This document shows positions 17,346 through 25,775 of a DNA stretch of 64,000 nt, one piece after another. The notes beneath the pieces are model-generated. The model had not been told where the DNA came from, ran no database searches, and saw only the letters and a list, made by a program, of their open reading frames with translations. Made by a program: the position numbers and the translations under genes. This stretch comes from Pseudochrobactrum asaccharolyticum. GTDB lineage: Bacteria; Pseudomonadota; Alphaproteobacteria; Rhizobiales; Rhizobiaceae. Position 1 is the stretch's first letter. Each line of letters begins with the position of its first letter. The DNA lies in the NCBI RefSeq assembly GCF_003314995.1, contig NZ_QNRH01000005.1:1-64000 (forward strand), given 5' to 3'.

Positions 17346-18014
17346 ATTACGAAACGCTTCCAGCTTTTGAATTTGCTGCCCGTCCGCATCAAAATTCTCC
17401 GGAGACAACCAGTTCTGATAGGCCTGCTTCAAAGCCGGCCACTCGCTGTCGATCATAGCATACCATGCTGTGTCGCGGTTCTTGCCCTTAACAATCAGAT
17501 GCTGGCGGAAAATACCTTCAAACTGGAAACCGAAACGCTCTGCAGCACGCTTTGATGGCAGATTGTCATTGTTGCATTTCCATTCGTAACGGCGATAGCC
17601 AAGTTCATCGAAGATATATTGCATGAACAGATATTGCGCTTCTGTTGCTGCCGGTTTGCGGGAAATCAATGGCCCCCAATAGACATTGCCGATTTCAATA
17701 CTGCCGTTCTCTGCATCAATACGCATCAGCGCCTGACGACCGGCGATTTTGCCTGTAGCCTTGTCAATAATCGCATAAAACAGAGTTGTCTGGCTGGCTG
17801 CGGATTTCTCCAGCCACGGACGCATATCTTCCAAGGTTGCGGGAACAGTATCAAACAACCATGTAAAGCGGCTGTCTGCATCCTCAACACTGGACGCCTC
17901 AAACAGACCTTGCCCGTGCTTATCCGCGTCAAGCGGTTCCAGCCGGACATAGCGCCCTTCAAGAACTTTGCGTTCCGGCAACGGACGTGGTGTCCACTCA
18001 GACAAATCCCGCAT
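17343..18014 (-). CDS. RimJ/RimL-type GNAT acetyltransferase
   Basis: A 223-residue protein of the Acetyltransf_3 type: WTPRPLPERKVLEGRYVRLEPLDADKHG at the N-terminus, the FYAIIDKATGKIAGRQALMRI core strand pair, and the LGYRRYEWKCNNDNLPSKRAAERFGFQFEG C-terminal signature. Relatives acetylate proteins or small molecules. The frame opens with three ATG codons; AGGAG overlaps the first codons and lies seven bases before the ATG at 18014, which is preferred. The stop codon TAG lies inside the adjoining repeat. Confidence 0.85.
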   Translation of the reverse strand: MRDLSEWTPRPLPERKVLEGRYVRLEPLDADKHGQGLFEASSVEDADSRFTWLFDTVPATLEDMRPWLEKSAASQTTLFYAIIDKATGKIAGRQALMRIDAENGSIEIGNVYWGPLISRKPAATEAQYLFMQYIFDELGYRRYEWKCNNDNLPSKRAAERFGFQFEGIFRQHLIVKGKNRDTAWYAMIDSEWPALKQAYQNWLSPENFDADGQQIQKLEAFRN

Positions 18015-18052
18015 AATCATTCTCCTCATTCTCAGGGAGAAATGATCATATT

Positions 18053-19174
18053 TTATGACATTTGCAAACTGATTTCATTTTGCTGCAAGCGTGCAGCGCT
18101 GCGATCTATCGACACTGCTTTGATAAGCGCGAAAATCTGCTCACCCTTTTGCAGATTGAGATCTTGCACAGATTTACGTGAAATGCGTGACAGCAACTGC
18201 ACATCACCCAATTGCAAATTGAGCTCCGCAAAAGGCCCGTCATCGGTCAAAATAGAATTAATCACCACCGGAAAAATATTACGGATACTGATATCAACCG
18301 GCGCATAGCGTGACAGCGACACATCACGGGAGCGGATGCGCAACCGCACCTTCATACCCGTTTGCAAAGCGTGATCTGTGAGCTGGAAGCAATGCCCGCC
18401 AATGGCGATCTCAGCCATTGCATAGGCATCATCGCTGCGGGTTACTTCGCCCAGTAGCAGCACGCTTGTCGTATCGCCTGTGCCATCAATCTGGCTGAAA
18501 ATATCAAACACTGAACCGCTTTCCTTTACGCGTCCCCGCTCCAGCAGCACAAGCGTATCTGCCAGCCGTGCAACCTCGTCCACTTCATGACTGACAAAGA
18601 CGATCGGCAAACCGCTCTCGTCACGCAGGCGCTCCAGATAAGGCAAAATCTCCTGACGCCGTGCATGATCCAGCGATGACAATGGCTCATCCAGCAAGAG
18701 CAGGCGCGGTGCTGATAGCAATGCCCGTCCGATGGCAACGCGCTGTTTTTCACCGCCGGACAACTGATGCGGCTTGCGCTGCAACAATGCACCGATGCCA
18801 AGCAGTTCGGTGATCTCTTCAAGCTTACGTTCCGGCTGGCGCTTGCCTGCCCATTGCGCATAGGTCAGATTGCGCAAAACACTAAGATGCGGAAACAAAC
18901 GGGCATCCTGATAGACATAGCCGATATGGCGCTGTTCAGGTTTCAGATTAATATTCCGGGCACTGTCAAACAGCACCAAATTACCGATTGCTATGCGTCC
19001 GGCTTCAGGCCGCAGGGTTCCGGCAATCATCCGCAGCAAAGTGGTTTTACCGGCACCGGAAGCGCCGAACAGGGCTGTCACGCCAGTTTCTGCGCGGAAG
19101 GCCGCTTCAACACGAAAGCCGCCATTGCCACCTTTGACACTCAATTCAAGCGCATTGGAGGAGAATTTCGACAT
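18053..19174 (-). CDS. modC: Molybdate ABC transporter ATP-binding protein ModC
   Basis: A 373-residue ATPase of the molybdate importer: Walker A (GASGAGKTT), signature (LSGGEKQRVAIGRAL), Walker B (LLLLDEPLSSLD), and a C-terminal Mop/TOBE domain (about 295-365) that binds molybdate. The start at 19174 has GAGGAGGGA just upstream and shares one base with the modB stop (TAATG). The longer frame to 19210 would overlap modB and is rejected. Confidence 0.95.
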   Translation of the reverse strand: MSKFSSNALELSVKGGNGGFRVEAAFRAETGVTALFGASGAGKTTLLRMIAGTLRPEAGRIAIGNLVLFDSARNINLKPEQRHIGYVYQDARLFPHLSVLRNLTYAQWAGKRQPERKLEEITELLGIGALLQRKPHQLSGGEKQRVAIGRALLSAPRLLLLDEPLSSLDHARRQEILPYLERLRDESGLPIVFVSHEVDEVARLADTLVLLERGRVKESGSVFDIFSQIDGTGDTTSVLLLGEVTRSDDAYAMAEIAIGGHCFQLTDHALQTGMKVRLRIRSRDVSLSRYAPVDISIRNIFPVVINSILTDDGPFAELNLQLGDVQLLSRISRKSVQDLNLQKGEQIFALIKAVSIDRSAARLQQNEISLQMS

Positions 19175-19860
19175 TATTTCCCTCCTCTGCTGAGACGGCG
19201 TTGCAGCCATTCAGACAACACCACAGCCAATACTGACAGCACCACGGAGACCAGAATAAGCTTCAGCGCAGCGGCATCACCGCTCGGGCTCTGCATCAGC
19301 GCATAAATCGCCAGCGACAACGTCTGTGTCTCACCCGGAATATTGGAAACGAAGGTAATTGTGGCACCGAATTCACCCAGCGCTTTGGCAAAACCCAGCA
19401 CACTACCGGCGATAATACCGGGCATCAGCAACGGCAGTGTCACCGTCATAAAGGCTTTGATGCGCCCTGCACCGAGCGTGCGGGCAGCTTCTTCCAAGCC
19501 CTTGTCAATATTTTCAATCGCCAGCCGCATCGGACGGATCAGCAATGGCAAGGCCATCACACCAGCCGCAAGGGCTGCGCCGGTCCAGCGGAAAGCAAAG
19601 CTGAAACCGAACCATTCCAGCAACAGACTGCCGATTGCACCGCGTGCACCAAACAGCACCAGCAGGAAATAGCCGGTAACCACAGGCGGCAAGACCAAAG
19701 GCATGGTCAGCACCGCCTGCAACAGGCTTTTGCCGGGAAAATCATAGCGCGCCAATATCCACGCAAAACCAAAAGCAACCGGCAGTGCCCCGAGAATAGC
19801 AATGCCTGCTATTCTCAGTGACAAAGCGATGATTTCCATTTCCGGCGTAACCATCATCAA
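19174..19860 (-). CDS. modB: Molybdate ABC transporter permease ModB
   Basis: A 228-residue inner-membrane permease with about five transmembrane segments and the ATPase-docking loop EEAARTLGAGRIKAFMTVTLPLL. It forms the molybdate channel with ModC. The frame opens with three consecutive ATG codons, so the exact start is uncertain by one or two residues. It lies nine bases after modA and overlaps modC by one base. Confidence 0.95.
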   Translation of the reverse strand: MMMVTPEMEIIALSLRIAGIAILGALPVAFGFAWILARYDFPGKSLLQAVLTMPLVLPPVVTGYFLLVLFGARGAIGSLLLEWFGFSFAFRWTGAALAAGVMALPLLIRPMRLAIENIDKGLEEAARTLGAGRIKAFMTVTLPLLMPGIIAGSVLGFAKALGEFGATITFVSNIPGETQTLSLAIYALMQSPSGDAAALKLILVSVVLSVLAVVLSEWLQRRLSRGGK

Positions 19861-19869
19861 ACCAATGCT

Positions 19870-20613
19870 TTATTTCGCATCGGCCGCAGGCACAAAGCCT
19901 TTATCGGCAATGATTGCCTGTCCGGCATCACTGCGCAGGAATGCCAAAAAGGCCTTCGCATTTTCGTCAGGTGTACCGACCAGCGCTGCCGGATACAGGA
20001 TTGGCGCGTGGCTGGAAGCAGGGAAGCGGTAAACTTCTGTCAGTTCCGGCACCTGCGCGCGGTCAGACGCATAGACAATACCGGCATTCACTTCGCCACG
20101 GGAAACATATTGCAGTGCAACACGCACATTTTCCGCGAAAACAGCATTGGCAGAAACATCACCCCAGATGCCGAGCTTTTCCAAAGCAGCCTTGCCATAT
20201 TTACCGGCAGGCACATTGGAAGGGTCGCCCATCGAGAAACGACCGGCTTTCAGAATTTCAGCAGCTTCCGCAGGTTTTGCATCCTTGGCACCGGCGATAA
20301 CCAGTGCATTACCGGCAATCACAGCGCGGCTGTCATTATCGATCAGCTTGCGCTCCTGCACATAGTCCATCCAGTCGAGATCCGCTGAGATGAAAATACC
20401 GGCAGGCGCACCGGCTTCGATCTGCTTTGCCAGCACCGAAGAAGACGCATAGGACGCGGTCACTTCCGAACCGTTTTCGGCTTTAAATTTTTCTGCCGCC
20501 GTATCAATCACGTCTTTCATGCTGGCCGCAGCGAAAACAACAATTTTCTCTGCCGCAAAAGTTGGCAGGGCAGTACCGGCCAGCAGGCCAAGCGCAACAA
20601 CAAATCTGATCAT
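19870..20613 (-). CDS. modA: Molybdate-binding periplasmic protein ModA
   Basis: A 247-residue binding protein with a signal peptide (about residues 1-21, ending TFAAE). Conserved features include the FAAASMKDVID segment, whose serine contacts the oxyanion, and the VAFxx-type lobe crossing later in the chain. It collects molybdate or tungstate for ModBC. GAGGGA lies before the ATG at 20613; the ATG at 20634 is upstream of that ribosome site and rejected. Confidence 0.94.
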   Translation of the reverse strand: MIRFVVALGLLAGTALPTFAAEKIVVFAAASMKDVIDTAAEKFKAENGSEVTASYASSSVLAKQIEAGAPAGIFISADLDWMDYVQERKLIDNDSRAVIAGNALVIAGAKDAKPAEAAEILKAGRFSMGDPSNVPAGKYGKAALEKLGIWGDVSANAVFAENVRVALQYVSRGEVNAGIVYASDRAQVPELTEVYRFPASSHAPILYPAALVGTPDENAKAFLAFLRSDAGQAIIADKGFVPAADAK

Positions 20614-20635
20614 GACATCCCTCAATATTTTCAAT

Positions 20636-20659
20636 CATTATATTTCTTCATGCATAACG
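20636..20659. promoter_or_regulatory. Possible ModE-like site upstream of modA
   Basis: CATTAT and ATAACG are imperfect inverted half sites separated by 12 bases just upstream of the modA start. Such half sites resemble those of ModE operators. The match is weak, and no modE gene is in the window. Confidence 0.25.
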
Positions 20660-20683
20660 TGTCCTATCCCATGCATCAAGCAA

Positions 20684-20722
20684 TAAAAAAGGCCCTCCGG
20701 AGGGAGAGCCTTTGATAAAAAA
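20684..20722 (-). terminator. Terminator of trhO
   Basis: Reading leftward, AAAGGCTCTCCCTCC pairs imperfectly with GGAGGGCCTTT and is followed by a T tract (complement of the A run at 20685-20690). It lies directly downstream of the trhO stop. Confidence 0.85.
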
Positions 20723-20740
20723 ATCTGAGCCGACGTGAAA

Positions 20741-21664
20741 TCAGTCACCTATATGCTGCTTGGCACCACGCTCTTTCGCCAGCAATACCTGACGCTGGCG
20801 CTCGGCATAGCGGGCGCGGTCAGCATCGCTACGCTCATGGTAGCAGCTGTCGCAGGAAATACCTTCTTCGTAGAACTGAGACAATTTGCCTTCCGGAGTC
20901 ACCGGATTGCGGCAGGCGCGGCACAGTTGCACATCACCTTCCACCAGTCCGTGACCAACGGAAACGCGCTCATCAAACACAAAGCATTCGCCTTCCCAGC
21001 GTGTATCCTCCGCCGGCATATCTTCGAGATATTTCAGAATACCGCCTTTGAGGTGGTAGACATCATCGAAGCCTAAGCCCTTCACGAAAGCGGTGGCCTT
21101 TTCGCAACGGATACCACCAGTACAGAACATGGCAATTTTCTTGCCTTCCAGATCACCGCGATGATCTTCAACCCATTGCGGAAACTCGCGGAATGTCTTG
21201 GTCTTCGGGTCAATCGCACCTTTGAAAGTGCCGATGGCATATTCATAGTCATTACGTGTATCGATAAGAATGGTATTCTCATCGTCAATCAGTGCATTCC
21301 AATCTTCCGGCTGCACATAGGCGCCGACGCTCTGCAACGGATCAATGCCTTCCACACCCATCGTCACGATCTCTTTCTTGAGACGGACTTTCATGCGGTT
21401 GAATGGCATCTGGCTAGCTGTCGAATATTTCAATTCAATATTCTGCTCGCGCAAGGCAGGAATGGCTTCAATAAAAGCAATCAGCGCGGCGATGCCGGAC
21501 TGGGTTCCGGCAACAGTGCCGTTCAAACCTTCTGCAGCCAGCAGCAAAGTTCCTTTGATACCATTCTGGTCGCAAAGTTCAGTCAGCGGAGCCTGATAGG
21601 CTTCAAAATCCGGAAAACGCGCAAAACAATAAAGCGCAGCAACAGTGAAATGTGCTTCACACAT
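20741..21664 (-). CDS. trhO: tRNA uridine(34) hydroxylase TrhO (rhodanese-related)
   Basis: A 307-residue cytoplasmic protein of the YceA/TrhO family, which makes 5-hydroxyuridine at tRNA position 34. An N-terminal acylphosphatase-like domain (1-100) is followed by a rhodanese domain (about 120-220) with active-site Cys181 in CTGGIRCEK. The C-terminus holds a CRAC...CDSC pair that probably binds zinc. Length is normal. It is monocistronic with its own terminator. Confidence 0.92.
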   Translation of the reverse strand: MCEAHFTVAALYCFARFPDFEAYQAPLTELCDQNGIKGTLLLAAEGLNGTVAGTQSGIAALIAFIEAIPALREQNIELKYSTASQMPFNRMKVRLKKEIVTMGVEGIDPLQSVGAYVQPEDWNALIDDENTILIDTRNDYEYAIGTFKGAIDPKTKTFREFPQWVEDHRGDLEGKKIAMFCTGGIRCEKATAFVKGLGFDDVYHLKGGILKYLEDMPAEDTRWEGECFVFDERVSVGHGLVEGDVQLCRACRNPVTPEGKLSQFYEEGISCDSCYHERSDADRARYAERQRQVLLAKERGAKQHIGD

Positions 21665-21896
21665 AAATAGACCTCAATAGCTGGTCGCCTCGCAAAGGCG
21701 CTGCCGTGATATTCCGCCTGACAATTTCGAAACTTGTCAGACAGCCGAAAACAAACGAATTTGTCTTTGTGTGCTCTAAACCCGCTTTAAGCGGATTTCA
21801 AGATCATGACCGGATTTTGCCTGCACAAGAGATATCTATCCCCGCCCTGAACGGGCATGGCAAATTCACAGCGGTTTTGTTTCAGGAGATATGGCA

Positions 21897-22520
21897 ATGT
21901 TCGATGCAGATATCAGAGAGCTGTTTCTCAAGGCAGGGCATGAGCATAATCTCGATGCCGCAGCACTCGCCGCCATTGCCCAAACAGAAAGCGGCGGGAT
22001 AACTACAACCCGCATCAATGGCCGTGACGAACCCCTGATCCGTTTTGAAGGTCATTATTTTGACAAGCGTCTCAGCCCAGCAGATCAGGCGCAAGCGAGA
22101 GCGTTAAAACTCTCCTCCCCCAAAGCCGGAGCCATTCGCAACCCTGCGACACAGGCCGCACGCTGGAAACTCTTACAGCAAGCCACGCAAATTAACCGCG
22201 ATGCAGCTTATGAATCCACGTCCTGGGGTATCGGGCAAGTGATGGGTGCTAATTGGCACTGGTTGGGCTACGCCTCAGTCAGCGACATGGTTGATACTGT
22301 GTGCAGTTCTGTCCAGCAGCAAATTGAACTGATGAGCCGTTTCCTCATCTACAGCAATCTACGCGACGCACTGAACAATCACGAGTGGCAGAAAATCGCC
22401 TATAATTATAACGGCCCGCTTTATGCGAAAAACCAATATGACCGCAAACTCGCGCAGGCCTATGCGCTTTATCAGCCATTGTTTCCGCCCTTCTCTCCCT
22501 CTGCCCTGTTAAGAGCATAG
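21897..22520 (+). CDS. N-acetylmuramidase (DUF3380) endolysin-like protein
   Basis: A 207-residue protein of the DUF3380 N-acetylmuramidase family, which cleaves the peptidoglycan glycan backbone. The likely catalytic Glu is in IRFEGHYFDK, and STSWGIGQVMGANW and YNYNGPLYAKNQYDRKLAQAY are typical family segments. There is no signal peptide, as in phage endolysins. No other phage gene is nearby, so it is either a domesticated endolysin or a stand-alone host enzyme. AGGAG is eight bases before the ATG at 21897, favoured over the ATG at 21891. Confidence 0.82.
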   Translation: MFDADIRELFLKAGHEHNLDAAALAAIAQTESGGITTTRINGRDEPLIRFEGHYFDKRLSPADQAQARALKLSSPKAGAIRNPATQAARWKLLQQATQINRDAAYESTSWGIGQVMGANWHWLGYASVSDMVDTVCSSVQQQIELMSRFLIYSNLRDALNNHEWQKIAYNYNGPLYAKNQYDRKLAQAYALYQPLFPPFSPSALLRA

Positions 22521-22572
22521 ACAAATTCACACTCGCCCGTTAAATCGATTATAAAACAATCGTGAGGGTGAG

Positions 22573-23211
22573 ATGTCGCAGAAAACTGAAAAGCTTATTC
22601 CTGTCATGACAGGGCAAACCGTCATTCCGGTTCTGTTGATCGACAAAGCAAAGGACGCCGTGCCACTTGCGCGCGCTTTGGCCAAAGGCGGCCTGCCTGC
22701 CATCGAAATCACCCTGCGCACAACAGCAGCGCTAGATGCAATTCGTGCCGTGGCAGAGGAAGTACCGGAAGCCATTGTCGGCGCAGGCACGATTCTCAAT
22801 GCTTCACACTATGAACAGGCCGTGCGTGCCGGATCGCAGTTTATCGTCAGCCCCGGCGTGACCGATGCCATTCTCGATGCAGCAGACCAAAGCAGCATTC
22901 CCCTACTGCCTGGTTGCGCCACTGCCAGCGAAGTGATGAGCTTGCGCGAGCGCGGTTACACCCATGTCAAATTCTTCCCTGCTGAACAGGCAGGCGGCGC
23001 GCCTTATCTCAAAGCCCTGTCCTCCCCGCTTGCAGGCACATTTTTCTGCCCGACCGGCGGCATCAGCCTCAGCAATGCAATGAGCTACCTGCAGCTTCCG
23101 AATGTGCTGTGCATCGGCGGCTCATGGATTGCACCAAAAGAATTGGTAAATGATGGCAAGTGGGATGAAATTACTACACTTGCAGCAGCGGCGTCAGCGC
23201 TTAAAGGCTGA
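22573..23211 (+). CDS. eda: 2-dehydro-3-deoxy-phosphogluconate aldolase
   Basis: A 212-residue cytoplasmic class I aldolase that splits KDPG into pyruvate and glyceraldehyde 3-phosphate (Entner-Doudoroff pathway). Glu45 and Arg49 (EITLRT) and the Schiff-base Lys133 (HVKFFPAEQ) are present, with phosphate-binding GGIS near the C-terminus. GTGAGGGTGAG precedes the ATG. It is followed by a strong terminator shared with the DUF882 gene. No edd gene is in the window. Confidence 0.93.
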   Translation: MSQKTEKLIPVMTGQTVIPVLLIDKAKDAVPLARALAKGGLPAIEITLRTTAALDAIRAVAEEVPEAIVGAGTILNASHYEQAVRAGSQFIVSPGVTDAILDAADQSSIPLLPGCATASEVMSLRERGYTHVKFFPAEQAGGAPYLKALSSPLAGTFFCPTGGISLSNAMSYLQLPNVLCIGGSWIAPKELVNDGKWDEITTLAAAASALKG

Positions 23212-23234
23212 ATTTACTTTTCAAATCAGAACAT

Positions 23235-23262
23235 AAAAAAGGGGGCTTTCGCCCCCTTTTTG
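23235..23262. terminator. Bidirectional terminator between eda and the DUF882 gene
   Basis: GGGGGC-TTTC-GCCCCC (23241-23256) flanked by six A residues on the left and five T residues on the right, suited to both convergent genes. Confidence 0.95.
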
Positions 23263-23279
23263 TTATCCCTCTACAGAGA

Positions 23280-25115
23280 TCAGTTCACTTTAGAGAATTT
23301 AGCAATTGGAATGAAAGTCACCGCATTGCCTGTAAAGCGATGTGCATTATCGGCAGGAAGGTCTTTCTGGAAACCGGCTGTATAAACAACGGTTGGTGCC
23401 TGACGCATCGCATCATTACGCAGTACCGGATTGGATACTGGCACAACTTTGGCGACCGGTTCATTCGAAATTACCGCATCTGTTGCTGCATCAGCAGGCT
23501 GGAGAACAGCATTGGCTGCAGCTTTGGCATTCGCACGGTCTGAACGACCGGCTTTTGCCGTTGTGCGCACAGCTTCACCGCTTACAGCATTGCTCTCGGC
23601 GTTAGCAGCCGGATTGCGTCCGGATTTACCACCGCGTACATCCTGCGGCATGACCATAGCAACCTGCTGTTCCTGTGCCTGCGGGCGCGGAGCCGGAATT
23701 GCGGCCACATGTTCATTATTGCTCAGGAGATCCGCAATGACATCCTGTCCGGCATTTGCACGAGCCACTGACGGTTCAGCAACTGGCTCCGGACGGCTCG
23801 CAGGAATCGCAGCCGATGCGAGCACTGTATTGATTGCCTGACCAGCAGCCTGCGGGCGCTGTACCGGAACCGGCACATAACCGCTCAGCATGGCATTAGT
23901 ATTCGTATTACCTGCATCTGCCGCAACCAGCGCAGCAATCTGGTCATTAGCCGGTTGTGCAGGAGCGGAAGGCGCACCCGAAGCACCGGCAAAAGCCTGC
24001 GCTTCCAGCGTATTCGGCGGCGGAGGTGTCATCGCCATCAGCACTTCCGCTTCCGTTTGCGGGCGCTTGGTTGGCAAAGGCACAGCAAACGCCATCGCTG
24101 CTTCTGCATCCGGTGTCATTTCAACTCCGGCAGCAGGACGCGGCGCATTCATTGGCAATGGCGCATTACGGGCCGGCAGAGCAGCAATCACAGTTTCCTG
24201 CTCTGGTTCAGGCTGCGTTGTGCGATTTGGTACGGCAGGAACCGGAGCCTGACGAGCGGGCACAGCTGCTGCAGGTGCATTGCGTGCAGGACGGGCATTC
24301 GCCACTGCACGGCCGGTGCTCTCACCATTATCTTCTTCTTCATCTGCACCACCGCCAAACAGCATACCAAACAAGGATTTGCTCTTCGGCTTGGCAGAAG
24401 CCATCTGGATCGTACCGCCGCTTGCCTTGCGCGCTTCATAAGCAGCAAGTGCCTGTTGATAACCCGGTAATGGCTTACCATCAGTTGGTACGTGAATTGT
24501 CTTACCATCCGGGAACACGGCCAGCAGCTCGCGGCGGCTCAGGCGCGGCCAATGGCGCACACTGCCCACATCAAGATGCACGAATGGCGAACCCGAAGTC
24601 GGATAATAGCCTACGCCACCAATCTGATAACGCAGCGCCGTATCACGCAATTTTTTCAGCGGCACACCCGGAATATAAAAGTCCATCGCTTTACCAAGCG
24701 TATGCTGACTGCTTTTGGCAACGCCGCGTGTGCGCGAGCGCAACATAGAGTTGGTCGCCGGAGAACGGTAAGCGGATACGACTGTAATATAATCACGGCC
24801 ACCGGCGGTCTGATAAACCTGCCAAACCAGATCGAACAAACGCGGATCCATCTTGGTCGGCTCATTACGGCGCCAGTCACGCAGGAAGACATTCAGTTTC
24901 TTCAAACCATCCGGCAGATATTTGCCGTTTTTCTTGAAAGTAATTTCGGCACGTTCACCGGTATGCACAAAATGCAGCTTCAACGTACGGGTTTCGGCTG
25001 CAGCCTGTGACGGTGCGAAAGCTGTAACAGCCGTGAAAACAAGAGCCAGCTGCACGCTGAGTTTAACAACTCTGCTCGCCCAGCCTGCCAGTTTAGATGT
25101 TTTGCTGTTTTTCAA
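23280..25115 (-). CDS. DUF882 (YcbK/peptidase M15-like) protein with long Pro/Ala-rich tail
   Basis: A 611-residue secreted protein. A signal anchor lies at about 15-42. A DUF882 metallopeptidase-like domain spans about 45-215, with zinc ligands in SSQHTLGKAMDFYIPG and FVHLDVG. Relatives such as MepK cleave peptidoglycan cross-links. The remaining 390 residues are low-complexity, rich in Ala, Pro and Arg, with repeated short motifs (PLPTKRPQ, PVPVQRPQ, AIPASRPEP, AIPAPRPQ) spaced along the tail. This tail probably spans the periplasm or binds the wall. Target bond and regulation are unknown. Confidence 0.85.
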   Translation of the reverse strand: MKNSKTSKLAGWASRVVKLSVQLALVFTAVTAFAPSQAAAETRTLKLHFVHTGERAEITFKKNGKYLPDGLKKLNVFLRDWRRNEPTKMDPRLFDLVWQVYQTAGGRDYITVVSAYRSPATNSMLRSRTRGVAKSSQHTLGKAMDFYIPGVPLKKLRDTALRYQIGGVGYYPTSGSPFVHLDVGSVRHWPRLSRRELLAVFPDGKTIHVPTDGKPLPGYQQALAAYEARKASGGTIQMASAKPKSKSLFGMLFGGGADEEEDNGESTGRAVANARPARNAPAAAVPARQAPVPAVPNRTTQPEPEQETVIAALPARNAPLPMNAPRPAAGVEMTPDAEAAMAFAVPLPTKRPQTEAEVLMAMTPPPPNTLEAQAFAGASGAPSAPAQPANDQIAALVAADAGNTNTNAMLSGYVPVPVQRPQAAGQAINTVLASAAIPASRPEPVAEPSVARANAGQDVIADLLSNNEHVAAIPAPRPQAQEQQVAMVMPQDVRGGKSGRNPAANAESNAVSGEAVRTTAKAGRSDRANAKAAANAVLQPADAATDAVISNEPVAKVVPVSNPVLRNDAMRQAPTVVYTAGFQKDLPADNAHRFTGNAVTFIPIAKFSKVN

Positions 25116-25775
25116 TTTCGAATGCCTTACCGTTTACAGTCACGCTATTCAGACGAATATCGGATTTAATGGTTAATAGACACTTATTGAACAGACAATG
25201 AGTTTTCACCATGACGAAAAAAACCTATTTCGGAAGCACTTTCCATCATGGTAAAGAGTTAATGAACAGAAATTTCAATCTTAGCGTGCACTAATTTTAA
25301 AATGCACGCAAATCACCCGCGAAACATTAACCCCGCCATGAATGTTGCATATATGCACCATCCAGTTGAAAATGTTCATTTTTCATAAGCGCTCGATGAG
25401 CACGACTTATCTTGCCCTTGCTAAAAATTTCTTTTTAATATCCGAAAATTTACATAATATTTCAGAGATATAACCGGCCTTGGTCCGGAAATTTTCGCAC
25501 AAATTTCCTCACTTTATTTCATATATGTAACGCAATGTGATGGGATAAATGTCGTAATTTCGGGAACCAAATCCGTTTTTCCGTCGCATCAAACGGAAAA
25601 AGCCCAAATCAACCTCTGCTCGGACACTGATTTGCGGGCTCACATTAACAAAAGCGGCAAACCCACACCTGCATTTTCACCCGCAATTTTCACACTGCTT
25701 AGACATATGAAATCTGCGCGGGAACGTCCTATATAGTCATCAGCAATGAAAAGAATCGTATGAGGTTGAACCGCT
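25116..25775. other. Intergenic region between the DUF882 gene and pepF
   Basis: About 660 AT-rich bases between divergent genes, with no credible ORF. A 9-bp inverted repeat, TTTTTCCGT (25576-25584) and ACGGAAAAA (25593-25601), is the only clear structure and could be an operator or weak hairpin in the pepF leader. Confidence 0.5.

Noticed and set aside
21700-21890. Partly palindromic sequence (CCCGCTTTAAGCGG) upstream of the muramidase
   Set aside because: It is short and imperfect, with no T tract and no second copy in the window, so I did not call it a repeat or terminator.
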